This document shows positions 1 to 10,985 of a DNA stretch of 64,000 bases, piece by piece. The DNA comes from Vandiemenella viatica. Taxonomy: Eukaryota; Arthropoda; Insecta; Orthoptera; Morabidae. The stretch spans positions 64,539,832 through 64,603,831 of the forward strand of contig JARYHS010013631.1 of assembly GCA_031002005.1 (NCBI GenBank). The letters are read 5' to 3'. How positions within the stretch are numbered: the first letter of the stretch is position 1; each line of letters begins with the position of its first letter. The notes beneath the pieces were generated by a model that did no database searches, had not been told where the DNA came from, and saw only the letters and a program-made list of their open reading frames with translations. The translations under genes and the position numbers were made by a program.

Positions 1-89
1 GCCGAATTCCTTACCGTTCCTTGTCCCAGTCCCATCCCGCCTCTAATGACCTCGACGTCAACGAGTCTTAAAGCCATAAGTAAAAAAAA
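1..89 (+). repeat. SINE copy 1 (3' part, cut by window edge)
   Basis: This is the 3' body and A-rich tail of a tRNA-derived SINE that is also seen at 8170-8389. It shares the GCCGAATTCCTT start, the 'TAATGACCTCGACGTCAACGAG' region and the TAAAGCCATAA tail before an A-run. The tRNA-like head would lie before base 1. Confidence 0.75.
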
Positions 90-571
90 AACAAAAAAAA
101 ACACACCAATAGATGTCGATAAGATACCGACACTTTTCTTTCATGCTGACCCCAGTTAAGGGAATGTGATAACAGAAATCACAAATTTTAGGCAAAAATC
201 AAACTTATGAAAAACTTATTCTGTAGATTTTAGGTTATGCCAGGATACAGAAATTTTGATTCATGCTCCAGTACCACATAGAATATAGAAACATCTGGTT
301 TAAAGTAAGATGCTAAGATTTCAAGCAAATCAATTCAGAAATTTTCAAATTATTTCAGATTAATGGCTGAAAGTATGATGTCCAGAAGAGATTTTCAGTT
401 CCGGTTCCAGCGCCACATGGCGAGCGTCATAAGAGATATCTTACATTTTAATTCAGATCCTAAGCATTCAAGCTGTTACACCCCATCTAAAATTCTGCTC
501 AGTAGTTTTTTCTCGATGCTGAACCTACAAACACAGTCTCATTACAGAATTATATAATAGTAGAGAAAAGT
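90..571. other. Unassigned AT-rich DNA
   Basis: I see no convincing gene here. The short open frame at 363-557 has no recognisable domain. The stretch is the left flank of the LTR element that starts at 572. Confidence 0.5.
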
Positions 572-1015
572 TGAAGTGATCTACACTTAATGGTTCCTTG
601 AGGTTTATTACTATGTACACAAAACACTGGTAAACAATAACAAATGTGGTACAGTTATCGGATGACCGTCGAGAAATTTAGCCTGGTCCTGATCCGGGGT
701 AGAGAGAGACGGCTTCTACTTCTCGCGAACTTCCGGTGGTCTTCTGTAGTTGAAGCTGGTTCCGCGGTCAGGCCGGAACTGGCGGTGGAGCGGCCGGCTA
801 CGCTTATATAGGCGGCCTGGCGCAGGAATTCCGTTGTGTGGTAGTACGGCGACCTCTGTAAGAAATAGTCCCACTTAGCTTCTAGATGATTCTATTTGTT
901 TTCCTGGTTTGTTTTGATGTCTCTGCGCCTGTTTGGAGTCGTATATGTATCCCGGCGTGCAGGCGCGTTGTGTGTGAGGTCTGCCTGGCAGGGGCCTTTA
1001 CTGGCAGACTGAACA
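572..1015 (-). repeat. 3' LTR of the gypsy element
   Basis: The LTR begins TGAAGTG and ends CTGAACA on the plus strand (TG...CA) and matches 5415-5850. On the minus strand it contains a TATA-like CCTATATAAG at about 803-812 and an AATAAA at about 604-609, the order expected for LTR promoter and polyadenylation signal. It carries an extra short stretch near 917-926 that is absent from the other LTR. Confidence 0.92.
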
Positions 1016-2900
1016 TACCTCCCTCCCGGGGGGGGGGGAGGAAGCGATGTCTGCGACGTCTGCGAGGTCGTCTGCCGCGGCGCCCTGGAGCAGACTATGA
1101 AGGCTACCTCCAGGGGAGTACGGAGCTGTTCCCCTGGCGATGCGTGCCGACCTGCGTCGTGGTGCAGGTTGTGGTGGAGGTACTTGTGGAGCTAACGGCA
1201 TCGGTTCGTCGGCGTCGATGGCCGGGGGCTGTACGGGGGGCGCTGAAGATGGTCCCCGCAGGTGGTCGAGAGGCTGCGGCTGAAGGGTGTCGGAGCGACC
1301 GACAGGTTGTGGCGTCGTTGGTGGCGCTGTAACTGTCCCTGAGCAACGGTTAGACGGCAGGAGTGGTGGAGGTGGCAGGGAAGGAGAGGAAGAAGTGGAT
1401 GGCCGTGCCGTGGTGGAAGAGGACGGTGCCGTGGGGTAGCGGGGACGTAGTTGGTTTCGATGGCGTCGCACTATCCGGCCATCCAGGCTGACGTCGAACA
1501 GTTGGCGGCCCCGGGGCCGCTGGATGACCCCCGGAAGCCAACCGGCCCGGGAGCCAAACCCGCGGGCCCAGACTAGGGAGCCCGGGGTGAAACGGAATGG
1601 GCCCGAAGGTACCTGTACTTTGGGCGGGGGTAAGAGGAGATGGAGGAGAGTGCGAGGTTGGCGGCCATGCAGCAATTCCGCCGGGCTTTTGGCCCCCACT
1701 GGAGTGGTTCGATAGGAACTGAGGAAGAGTGTCAATGCCTCTTCGAGTTTGTGACTTGTGGTGTATTTGGTCATTTGGGTTTTGAATGTTCTGACTAGCC
1801 GTTCCGCCTCCCCGTTAGATTGGGGGTGGAAGGGCGGGGTGAGGAGGTGTTGGATATTGTTGGCGGTACAGAAGGATAGGAATTCCCGACTTCGAAATTG
1901 CGGTCCGTTATCTGTGACGATAGCGTATGGTAATCCTTCGATGGAAAAGATCTTCGTGAGGGCTGAAATGGTGACCTCTGTGGTGATTGTGGAGCAACGG
2001 ACGACATATGGGAAGTGGGAAAAGGCATCCGTCACTAGGAGCCACTGGTGGCCTAGGAATGGGCCAGCGAAGTCGAGGTGAATGCGTTCCCAGGGTCCGG
2101 ACGGTGCCGGCCAGGAAAGGAACTTTTGAGGGGGGCGGGGCAGTTGTTGGGCACAGATGGTACAGCGCCGCACCATCTCCGTGACATCCGTGGTAAGGCC
2201 GATCCAGAATACATGGCGTCTGGCAAGGGATTTGGTGCGGGCAATTCCCCAGTGTCCTTGGTGGAGAGTTTGGAGGATTGTCGGTTGTAGGGATCTCGGA
2301 ACGACGACCCTCGGGGTGGAATTTGGTTCTGTGCGGAGGAGCACTCCCTCTACTACTGAGAGCTGGTGGCGGATGGAGTAGTAGAACTTGAGGTCTTGAT
2401 GATGGCGTGGAGGGGAACGTGTTTGCCACCCGTGTTGGATGTGGTGTCGGATGACACGGAGGAGGGGGTCCTCCCCTGTGGCTGCCGCGACTTTTGAGGC
2501 CGTGACTGGAAATGTCTTCAGTGCTTCTTGTATGTCATCGTCGATCTGGAACACCAGAAGTTCCGACTTGTCGAAGGCAAGGTCTGGTCCCTGCGGTAGT
2601 CTGGATAAGGCGTCTGCATTGGCATGCCTGGAGGTGGTACGGAAATGCATGGTATATCTGAACTGGGACAGGAATAGTGCCCAACGCTGGATGCGGTGGG
2701 ATGTTTTGGTAGGCAGACGTGTGGACGGATCAAATAGTGATAGGAGTGGCTTGTGGTCGGTAATGAGATGAAAAGAAATCCCATATAAAAGGGAATAGAA
2801 TTTGGAGCAGGCAAAAACAATAGCTAGCGCCTCTTTCTCGATTTGAGAATATTTAAGCTGAGCAGCCGATAGGGCTTTGGAGATGTAGCTACGGGGCGTT
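998..2900 (-). pseudogene. Gypsy pol 3' part: RNase H end and integrase
   Basis: This is the last part of the polyprotein, continuous from about 2820 down to a stop at 998, just inside the LTR. The RNase H end is visible upstream of the Met at 2650 and is followed by an integrase. The integrase has an HHCC zinc-binding module (H...H...CTIC), then the catalytic core with Asp in HLDFAGP, Asp in VTDNGPQF and Glu in NGEAERL, which is the DDE triad. The C-terminus is proline- and arginine-rich, without a chromodomain I can recognise. Integrase would insert the cDNA into the host genome. The catalytic residues are intact, but this frame is separated from the RT frame by shifts near 2830-3000, so it would not be made as one polyprotein. 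Confidence 0.9.
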
Positions 2901-4354
2901 CCGTGCCATCTGGTAATTTATGAGACAGAACTGCCCCCACACCGTAATCGGATGCATCTGTGGCAAGTATCAAGGGGAGGTTTGGAGTAGTATGGCATGA
3001 GGCATGCTGCGGACTTGAGCTGCTGTTTAAGGGTGTGGAATGCGGTCTCGCAAGCTGGGGTCCAACGGAACGGGACATTCTTGCGACAGAGGTGGTACAG
3101 GGGTGCTGCCACTTGTGCTGCTGAGGGTATAAATTTTCTGTAGTATGAAATCTTGCCTAAAAAAGATTTCAACTGATGTAGATCCTGAGGCCGAGGTAAG
3201 TTGGAAATAGCGTCCACATAGGAAAATGCTGGGGAAATGCCTTCCTGAGCGATGATGTGACCCAGGTAGGAAATGGATTGTTGAAAAAATTGACACTTGG
3301 AAAGGTTGCATTTCAATCCTGCTGCACGGAGGCGGAGGAAGAGTAGGCGGAGGTTGGTCATGTGTTCGGCAGCGGAGGGTCCCGTGACGACTATGTCGTC
3401 GAGATAGTTGATGCATCCCGGAATATCCTGGAGAAGTTGTTCGAGATACCGTTGAAAAATCGCTGGAGCACTGGCCAAGCCGAACATGAGCCGGTTGAGT
3501 TGGAAGAGGCCAGAGGGAGTGTTGATGACTGTGTATTGTCGGGACTGGATATCCAAAGGGATTTGAAGGTATGCTTCTGCCAGGTCAATTTTTGTAAAGT
3601 AGGTACCTCCTGCTAGTTTACGGAAGAGGTCGTCCGGTCTCGGAAGTGGATAGTCGTCTACCAGCAGATGCGGGTTGACGGTGGTCTTAAAGTCACCACA
3701 GAGACGTAAGCGGCGTCCTGGCTTCTGAACTATGACCAACGGCGTGGCCCAGGGGCTGAACCGCACCGGCTGGAGGATCCCTTCGTCTTGGAGACGTTGA
3801 AGTTCTTCCTGAAGTGGTTGTTGAAGCGCTACGGGTACCTGGCGTGCCCGGAAGTATCGAGGCCGTACGTCCGGCCGGAGTTGGAGTGATGCTTCGAAGT
3901 CCTTTGCACAGCCGACGCCTGGTGAGAACAGGTCCTGAAACTCGGTGCAAAGGGCGTCCACTTCAGGAAAAGGAACATGCTGAGATACGAGGTGTATGTT
4001 ATCCTCAATTGAAAATCCGAATAAGCGGAAAGCGTCCAGTCCAAATAAGTCTGCTGTGAGAGAACTGTTAACTACTAAAAAGGGGACTGAACGATGTACA
4101 GACTTATACATGACGTTTGCTGTGAATTGTCCCAGGAGTGCTATTTCCTGTTTGTTGTATGTCAGGAGGCGCTTGGGGGCCGGCGAGAGGGGGGGCGAGC
4201 CAATTTGCACATAAGTAGTATAATTAAGCAATGAGACTGCTGCTCCTGTGTCGACTTGTAGGCGCAGGGGCTTGCCATTGACCGTAACGTCAATAAAAAG
4301 TTTGGATGCTGTGGAAGTGTCTACCTGATTGATATCCATAGGTGCGCCGCTCAA
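2824..4354 (-). pseudogene. Gypsy pol 5' part: aspartic protease and reverse transcriptase
   Basis: The frame 2918-4354 holds a retropepsin with DTGAAVSLL, then a Ty3/gypsy RT with KIDLAEAYLQIPL in the palm and the catalytic YLDDIVV. It runs into the RNase H start (LATDASDYGVGAV), but that motif is read in another frame (2824-3078), so a frameshift lies near 2960-3000 and a second near 2830-2880. Protease would cleave the polyprotein, and RT would copy the element RNA into cDNA. The active-site residues themselves are present. The same frame extends upstream of 4354 into the gag zinc knuckles, so the Met at 4354 is probably not the true start. Confidence 0.92.
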
Positions 4355-5378
4355 CCTGTCTTGGTAAGACCCTGGGCGGCGAGAGCCGGGATTGGCATTG
4401 GTGGTGTTGGTGCGGCAGACGGACGCCAGGTGTCCTTCCTTGCCGCAACGTGAGCATTCAGCCCAACGATCCGGACAATTTTCCCTCTCATGTGCTGAAT
4501 AACAGGCGGGGCAGGAGGGCAGGCGGAGCGGGCTGCGGCGTCGGCGCTGCGGGATCCGCTGCTGCTGCCGAGACTTGGTGCCCCTGCCGGAACGGGCCGG
4601 TTCGATGTCCTTCTGAGGAAGCGGTCCCCGGTTGTGGTGTCGGGAGGAGCGCGACTGGGAGCTCTGGATGGCGGCGACGTCCTGTGTGTCCTTCTACGTC
4701 GGTTCGGATTGCGGCCACATCCGCCCAGGACTCCAGGCGGCGATCTGCGGCCGTAGATATTTCGAATTTGTAGGCAAGTTCGATGACCTGCTCCAGGGAT
4801 GGGTCCTCTAACTTGAGGGCGTCATGCCGGAGTGCGGCATCTGGTGCAGCCTGTATGATGTGATCACGCACCATGTCGTCGGCGTAGGATTCGTGGGAAC
4901 AACGAGTTTGAAACTTACATTTTCTGCTAAGGCCTTGGAGTTCGGCCGCCCACTGGCGATACGTCTGATCGGGCTTCTTCCGGCATTGATAGAATTCGAC
5001 GCGGGCCGCGACGACATGGTACCGGCGTCTGTAGTATGCATTCAGTGTCGTACAGATGGTCGTGAAGGTGAGGGTGTCGGGGTCTTGTGGCTGAAGTTTG
5101 GTGAGCAAGACATACATCTTCGATTGGTTCCAGGAAAGGAAATATGCACGTTGGTCTTCTTCTTTGGTTATGTGGTGAATTGCGAAGTGTTGTCTTATGC
5201 GCTTCTCGTAGGTCTCCCATTCCTCGACGTCGTCGTTGAATGCTGGGAACGGAGGCGGGGCCGTGGGTTGGCGGAGATTCCTGACTTCCGCAATCAGTTG
5301 TCTCTGAGATTCGAAGAACTGATGTAGAAGTCCTTGGAGGAACTGATGCCATTCCGTAGGTGCTGCTGGCGTAGCCAT
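4355..5378 (-). pseudogene. Gypsy gag with capsid region and two zinc knuckles, frameshifted
   Basis: The frame 4488-5378 starts at an ATG 37 bases inside the right LTR boundary and encodes a capsid-like Gag of about 230 convincing residues, rich in Trp, Tyr and Arg. After about 4690 its reading turns into Ala/Pro-rich filler, while a neighbouring frame gives a basic linker and two CCHC knuckles (4430-4510: one CX2CX3HX4C and one CX2CX4HX4C). That frame continues into protease. This points to one small indel near 4680-4710, next to a short repeated DVAAI-coding stretch. It could be a decay mutation or, less likely, a programmed shift, since gag and pol are otherwise one frame. Confidence 0.88.
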
Positions 5379-5414
5379 GATGGTCGAGAGTTCTTATCCC
5401 AACCTTGTCGCCAC

Positions 5415-5850
5415 TGAAGTGAACTACACTTAACGGTTCCTTGAAGTTTATTACTCGGTACACAATACAACAGGTAAACCATAAACAAATGTGGGTACAG
5501 TTATCAGAAGACCGTCGAGAATTTCAGCCTGGTCCTGATCCGGGGTAGAGTGATGGCTTCTACTTCTCGCGAACTTCCGGTGGTCTTCTGTAGTTGACGC
5601 TGGTTCAGCGGTCAGGCTGGAACTGGCGGTGGAGCGGCCGGCTACGCTTATATAGGCGGCCTGGCGCAGGAATTCCGTTGTGTGGTAGTACGGCGACCTT
5701 TGTAAGAAATAGTCCCACTTAGCTTCTAGATGATTCTATTTGTTTTCCTGGTTTGTTTTGCGCCTGTTTGGAGTCGTATATGTATCCCGGCGTGCAGGCG
5801 CGTTGTGTGTGAGGTCTGCCTGGCAGGGGCCTTTACTGGCAGACTGAACA
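5415..5850 (-). repeat. 5' LTR of the gypsy element (promoter side)
   Basis: This is the partner of 572-1015 and is 436 bp long. On the minus strand it carries a TATA-like CCTATATAAG at about 5648-5657 and an AATAAA at about 5447-5452, so transcription would start in this LTR and run leftward through gag and pol. Confidence 0.92.
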
Positions 5851-7299
5851 TATATTGTAGCCGAAATTTTTTTCTATGCAGTTAATATTGTGGTATATAT
5901 CTCTCTGCCCACTCTAAAATACAGATATTATTATCATTGAAGATTTTTTCATTTTCTTTCAAATGTGACAAGTAGCCAAATCCTACTGAAAAAAATCCAT
6001 CACCATCTTGGAATCTTTCCTGTAATTTAAGGAAAACTGTCTTTTCCCGTTATATTGTACTAGTCAGTTTTTACCGTCCTATCAATTGCTACTGAGGGTT
6101 CAGGTCCTTCATGCATGAAATATTCACAAAACGTCTTCTTAACGGGGTGTTTTACGGTCTGTTGCAAATGTGCTGAAGCTTTTGTCTCATGTTTCATTCG
6201 GCACACATATTGAAAGTAGCTCTCATGGTACAAGAGAATTTTCTTCCACTGTCCACTCCTGTTTACCACGTGCTCACAAGAGAGATTACCTGCGTATTTA
6301 TTTAAAGGTTTTGCGGGATTTTCTTCCAGATTGTAGATGTCTACAATGAATATTAGACGCATACAGATTCATTCCCTTTCCGCTCAATTCGTGAGCAGAG
6401 TCCACAGCAGTGAGCACTGGATTTAATTTGCTTTCTCTGAGGAGAAAGCGGTCATCAATTTGCAGTGTCCTGTCACAGATTCCCCTTTCATTAGTTAAAT
6501 TGAGCCAGTCTATTTGTTCCACTGAATAATTCTGTTTATGGTGACTACACTGATACAAAACTTAGTAGCTAACTCTCTTTAATCGTAGAAGTATTCTGAG
6601 GTAATGCTGCAGTTACGCTACGCTTTCTGTGTGTCATATAAATTAAAGACATACAGTAATGTTAAAAACTAATTTCACGAGCAAACCTGAAAAAATTCCT
6701 CAAAAGTAACATATATTCAAATAAATAGAGTTTTAACCTAAAACAGACATCACACATGGTAATTACAACTGAATCAATTTGCAAAAAGCTCTGGAACTAA
6801 TTGCATGCAATTAATAGCACTTTTGGGAAAATAATTAAAGAATTTCCTTGTTCTGATTAATTATTTTTTCCACAAGTCTGTAAAAATATATATTGCCTTG
6901 TATTTTTAATCCTGCTTGCTTCCCATTACACATCTGGCACATTTAAGCTTCCACCAACCGTGATGAAATTGTTTCTACCTCTGCATGTGACTAATTTTCC
7001 ATGAGGGTGTAATATTGCTCACTTTACCTTAAAAATAAAAGTAATAACTTAAGATTGTTTGGATCTTTCTGAATGAGGCTTTCTAAGCCATTGAGCCGGA
7101 GCTAGGACCGCCACTTCCTTTCCTCTGCGACATAAGGTTTAACGTGGAATCCGAACCATGGAACATCTTGGTATAATTCATATAATCAAACAAACTCTCA
7201 AAAATTCCTGCTCTTCCCCGGATTTGACCTCGAGACCAGACAAGGAATTTTTAAAAACAGGTGCCTTCACCATTGAGATACCGGACTGCTCCACTTAAT
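5851..7299. other. AT-rich DNA with one unrecognised broken reading frame
   Basis: There is no element end or known domain. On the minus strand, overlapping frames at 6298-6558 and 6060-6362 together give a stretch of protein-like composition, and the first continues into the second only with a frame change near 6350. A GCAG/GTAATC junction at about 6290 resembles a splice donor. I do not recognise the product. It may be a relic or chance. The rest is low-complexity AT-rich sequence. Confidence 0.35.
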
Positions 7300-7494
7300 C
7301 TATCTATTGTCATCATCATCTTCTTCCGTCTCCAGTTTACCAGCTGCTGTGTAAGAGCCGTCACCACCTTTGTCTGTCCAAATATGTTTCCTATTCTTGG
7401 ACTCTACACCTTTCTCCTGTAGGTCCAGTTTCACGAAATAATGCCATTTCCTCCTGAGCCGGCCTCTTGGTATTTTGTAAAAACATCGAATCAA
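7300..7494 (-). pseudogene. LINE 3' end fragment (RT C-terminal tail)
   Basis: The minus-strand frame encodes a basic stretch with the pattern RGRLRRKW...VKLDLQEKGV. It resembles the conserved 'GRPRKRW..VK.DLQ..GV' tail found at the C-terminus of several LINE ORF2 proteins. It is followed by a GATGATGATGA run that looks like a short-repeat LINE tail. No RT catalytic motif is present, so this is a 5'-truncated remnant. The assignment is by pattern only. Confidence 0.45.
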
Positions 7495-8169
7495 TAAAAA
7501 AAACTGTGGCTAATAATCACAAAAATAATAGAAATAAATATTAAGATTACTAAATTTATTCAAGATTAAATTATTTCAATTTAAAGTAACTGTCATTAAC
7601 AGGTGGTGACACCTGCGAGCAAATAGCGGGACATAACAACGCTGAAGATGAATTTTTCTTGCTTTTGGCTGTTCCGTCCGTATGGGTGAATGAATAAAAT
7701 CAATTTCTTAGGTTCACTCCTACTGTTTACCGGTGTTTGCTGTGATTCGAAATAAGATATTACTACTCTAAAACAACTAATTATTAACAGGTACTACCCA
7801 ATATTTTGATAAAAACCGGGTTGAGGCAACATCTAATTAACTATTGTTGGGACCCAACGTTTATTTTCCAAGGCTGCTCAAATAGTCAGTCAGCCACGGA
7901 ACAGAATGAAAGGAAAACAATTGAGTAATTTTTTGTTTCTCCAAAGTTTGCCTAAACACCATTGGTGTTAAGTGGTTAAAGACTTAAAATTGATATTTTT
8001 AGGCACATTTAGGATTTAGTATTTAATGTCTGGTTTTTTATCGTAATGGTCTGGTATCGTAATAAAATATTTCTGTTAATTTGTAGCTTATGTTTCACTC
8101 ACAAAGCTATACGTCATTCATACAACACTACTTAACCAACACACAAGGTCATAAAATTAATTTTTTAAT
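7495..8169. other. Unassigned AT-rich DNA
   Basis: I see no reading frame, inverted repeat or element terminus worth naming between the LINE 3' fragment and the SINE. Confidence 0.5.
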
Positions 8170-8389
8170 GTTGGGTGAAAGGTAACGCTCTGGCCTCGCA
8201 TTCGGTAGAACGCGGGTTCGAATCCCCGTCCGGGCATCCAGATTTGGTTTTTCCAAGGTTTCCCCAAACTACTCCAGGTGAATGCTTCAAAAGGCAACGG
8301 CCGAATTCCTTCCCGTTACTTGCCCCTAGTCCTTTCCCACTTCTAATGATCTCGACGTCAACGAGACGTAAAGCCATAAACAAAAAAAG
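8170..8389 (+). repeat. SINE copy 2, full-length type
   Basis: A tRNA-derived head carries a pol III B box, GGTTCGAATCC, at about 8213-8225, with an A-box-like stretch upstream in GGTAACGCTCTGG. The body follows (CCAGATTTGG, TTTCCCCAAA, CCGAATTCCTT), then the tail TAAAGCCATAA with an A-run. The same body occurs at 1-89, 15975-16216, 39560-39780, 54925-55127 and 61100-61267. SINEs depend on a partner LINE for retroposition. Confidence 0.85.
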
Positions 8390-9652
8390 CATGAAAGTGA
8401 ACACATCATTACAGCTGCAGCATTACACTGCTGGTATAGTGTTACCGTATGTTCACACTGTAGCGGTGAGTGCCTGGGAGGGAGGTAAGGGTGAAAACCT
8501 TTTACTTCTTTTTATAATTCAAAGAAAACCCTAGGCTGCTAATTTATGGGGTGCTCAGAATGGCGTACAGGTGAGACTTATTTATTTTTAACATTAACAT
8601 ATTGAAACATTAAAAAGAACTAAGCAAAGCCTCTTCTTACAATTGCCAACATATTAACAAACAACGCATTAAAACACCACCACATTTCCAATTGATCTTG
8701 AAGCAAATTTCCAATATTAATTGGCAAACAAGAAAGCTTCACACTTGGTTTTTAAATGAAAGTTCCCTTCACAACAATCGGGAATCATAAATCAAATACA
8801 GTATTAACATTGACTGTATCCGATCTCAAATGCCGGGCGCCAGGATAATTTAAATTATCCACCAAGTGTGGCTTTAGGAAAGTCTGTCCCAGCTAGCTCA
8901 ATATTTGGGGGTGCGAGAACTCCTAATCATTCAGAAGTCGTTACAGGACTGTACACAATGACTGAATGAAAGTACCACACTGCACTGTAGAAATATTACC
9001 GTGGCGGCGATATGTTTCCCTCGACAGCGAAATTATTATAGCCCCTTGGCTATAGCGGAGAGTGCACCACGTCCTGCAGTCAGCGTACTGAATGAGTGCA
9101 CAGCGACCTCACTGTACAGGACGCTCGTATCGACCCTCAGGTTCGATGCCAAGACGGATCCGCTCCTTCCACTCTGAAGACTCGGCGTCAAGTGCCCTCC
9201 AGCGTCCGCAGGAAAAGCCTCCCCCCCGTCGCTCGTGGTTCACATAGAGCAAAAATTCACTGGCATTACAAAATGCAGAGGATAGCCTGTCGATGATTGG
9301 TTCTGCTGTTTAAAATATACAAAATATTATATATAAAAATGTACGGAATGACCTATTTTGGTCATTCTGTTACAACACGGACCAAACGAAAGACAACGAA
9401 CTATCTGCAATCAACTGGAAATGGTGAAAATCAAATTATTGTTACATTTTCTCTCGGCGATTTTAAAGGAACAGGTAAGAGATAAATGAAACTTCATTGG
9501 CCGAAGAATATAGTTGGTTGAGCTAAGAAAAACATAAAAGTATTCGATGTTAAAAAAACATCGATGTTTTTAAGCGATGCATCGAAAAACATAGATGCAG
9601 GGATCCGATGTTTTACCTCGAATAAAAACATCGATGTACGAGGCATGTTTCT
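8390..9652. other. Unassigned DNA with ACATCGATG palindromes at its end
   Basis: No gene is supported. Between about 9540 and 9650 the motif ACATCGATGT and variants recur as palindromes, much like the subterminal repeats of the hAT-type element at 17901-21304. This may be a remnant terminus, but no target duplication can be defined. Confidence 0.4.
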
Positions 9653-9654
9653 TA

Positions 9655-10955
9655 AGTAAGTACCGTTTTGAAATTAAAAAAAAGACGTGCATATATATCT
9701 CAATAATTTTATTTTTACATAAAAGCCTGTACCTTACTCTACTTTTCTACATAATTCCCTTCAATATTGAGGCACTTGTCATAACGTAGTACCAGTTTTT
9801 GATAACCCTCCTCATAGAAGTCTGCCGCCTGACTTGTTAACCACTGCATCACAACTGTTTTGACTTCGTTAACGTCTTCAAGACGCTGACCACCCAGGTG
9901 TTTCTTCAAGTGCAGGAACAGATGGTAGTCACTGGGCGCCAGATCAGGTCTGTACGGAAGATGATCTAGAATTTCCCATCGAAAAGATGTGATGAAATCT
10001 TTGGTCTGATTAGCTACATGTGAACGGGCATTGTCATGCAGCAAAATGACGTCCTTGCTCAACTTGCCACGTCTTTTGTTCTGGGTTGGACGGCGCAGAT
10101 TGTTCAATGTCTCACAATAAGCTGCTGCATTGATTGTCTCATTACAAGGCAGAAATTTCACAAGTAATACTCCTTTTCTGTCCCAAAAAACTGTGCACAC
10201 GATTTCCCGGGCAGAAATCGTTTGCTTGAACTTCACTTTTTTGGGTGAATCTGAATGCCGCCATTCCATGGACTGTTGATTTGATTCAAGTGTGACGCAG
10301 GGCACCCATGTCTCATAGCCCGTAACAATTTGGCTTAAGAAATCATCACCATCGCTGTGGCACCGCTCAAGGAAAGTCAATGCACTTCCTAAACGTTTGG
10401 TTTTGTGCACATCCGTTAACATTTTCGGTACCCAACGTGAGCACAATTTTCGGTAATTCAAGTGCTCGGTCACAATGCCATACAAAACACTACGAGAAAG
10501 ATTAGGAAAGTCATCACACAAGGAGGAAATCGTAAAGCGTCTGTTTTCTCTCACCTTATTGTCCACTTTCTGCACCAAACTTTCATTAACGACCGAAGGA
10601 CGCCCACTCCGTTGTTCATCATGCACATTTGTGCGGCCATCTTTAAATGCTCTCACCCACTTTTTCACCATTCCATCACTCATAATGTTTTGTCCGTAAA
10701 CTGCACAGATCTCACGATCAATATCGATCGGTTTTAGGCCTTTAGCACAAAGAAATCTTATAACAGCCCGTACTTCACAGTCGGCGGGACTCACGATTAT
10801 CGGAGGCATCTTAAACACTCAGTGAACAACGTAAACAAGGAAGAATTAGACAGTTATGTCGTCAGTGCGTAGGCAAGAGATGCAGGTACCCAGTGCGCAT
10901 GCGCGGAACGCCGACCGTAGCGCTGCAGCCACGGGTTGATAAAACGGTACTTACT
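9655..10955 (-). mobile_element. mariner DNA transposon, complete ends, 1.3 kb
   Basis: Perfect inverted repeats are visible: TTAAGTAAGTACCGTTTT at 9652-9669 and its reverse complement at 10941-10958. The outermost TA is the target duplication (9653-9654 and 10956-10957). The element is 1301 bp, the usual mariner size, and holds one transposase gene. Both ends are identical over at least 15 bases inside the TA, so it could still be moved by an active transposase supplied elsewhere. Confidence 0.93.
9739..10809 (-). CDS. mariner transposase, first catalytic Asp replaced
   Basis: The frame encodes 356 residues from the ATG at 10809, close to the usual mariner length of about 345. The N-terminal half has paired helix-turn-helix DNA-binding regions (IRFLCAKG...WVRAFKDG). 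The catalytic core has LLHDNARSH and LAPSDYHLF, separated by 34 residues, which is the DD34D spacing. Where the first Asp is expected (consensus TGDETWV) the sequence reads VTGYETWV, with codon TAT for Tyr. No stop or frameshift is present. The protein may bind the terminal repeats, but it should not cut and paste DNA. A longer frame begins at a GTG at 10818, but the ATG is the natural start. Confidence 0.95.
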   Translation of the reverse strand: MPPIIVSPADCEVRAVIRFLCAKGLKPIDIDREICAVYGQNIMSDGMVKKWVRAFKDGRTNVHDEQRSGRPSVVNESLVQKVDNKVRENRRFTISSLCDDFPNLSRSVLYGIVTEHLNYRKLCSRWVPKMLTDVHKTKRLGSALTFLERCHSDGDDFLSQIVTGYETWVPCVTLESNQQSMEWRHSDSPKKVKFKQTISAREIVCTVFWDRKGVLLVKFLPCNETINAAAYCETLNNLRRPTQNKRRGKLSKDVILLHDNARSHVANQTKDFITSFRWEILDHLPYRPDLAPSDYHLFLHLKKHLGGQRLEDVNEVKTVVMQWLTSQAADFYEEGYQKLVLRYDKCLNIEGNYVEK

Positions 10956-10985
10956 TAAAAAAATACGTCTTGTACTTTCTAAGTA

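Larger units (their letters stand above)
572..5850 (-). mobile_element. Ty3/gypsy LTR retrotransposon, mag-like, complete but decayed
   Basis: Two direct LTRs of about 440 bp flank gag, protease, reverse transcriptase, RNase H and integrase in Ty3/gypsy order on the minus strand, about 5.3 kb in all. There is no envelope-type frame after integrase. A candidate primer-binding site (TGGCGACAAGG on the minus strand) abuts the right LTR, and a purine-rich tract abuts the left LTR at about 1018-1028. The two LTRs differ by scattered substitutions and a short indel, so the copy is not brand new. Frameshifts in gag and in the RT/RNase H region make it non-autonomous today. I could not see a clean target-site duplication next to the LTRs. 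The mag-like placement rests on overall resemblance of RT and gag and is an inference. Confidence 0.93.

Noticed and set aside
886..1332. Open frames on the plus strand inside the gypsy element
   Set aside because: They are antisense to integrase and LTR, with Arg/Gly/Val-rich shadow composition.
998..1350. Possible envelope gene of the gypsy element
   Set aside because: The sequence after integrase is only a Pro-rich tail ending at the LTR. No signal peptide, furin site or membrane span is seen.
8200..8240. tRNA gene
   Set aside because: Only A and B boxes of a SINE head are present. No complete cloverleaf or anticodon arm could be drawn.
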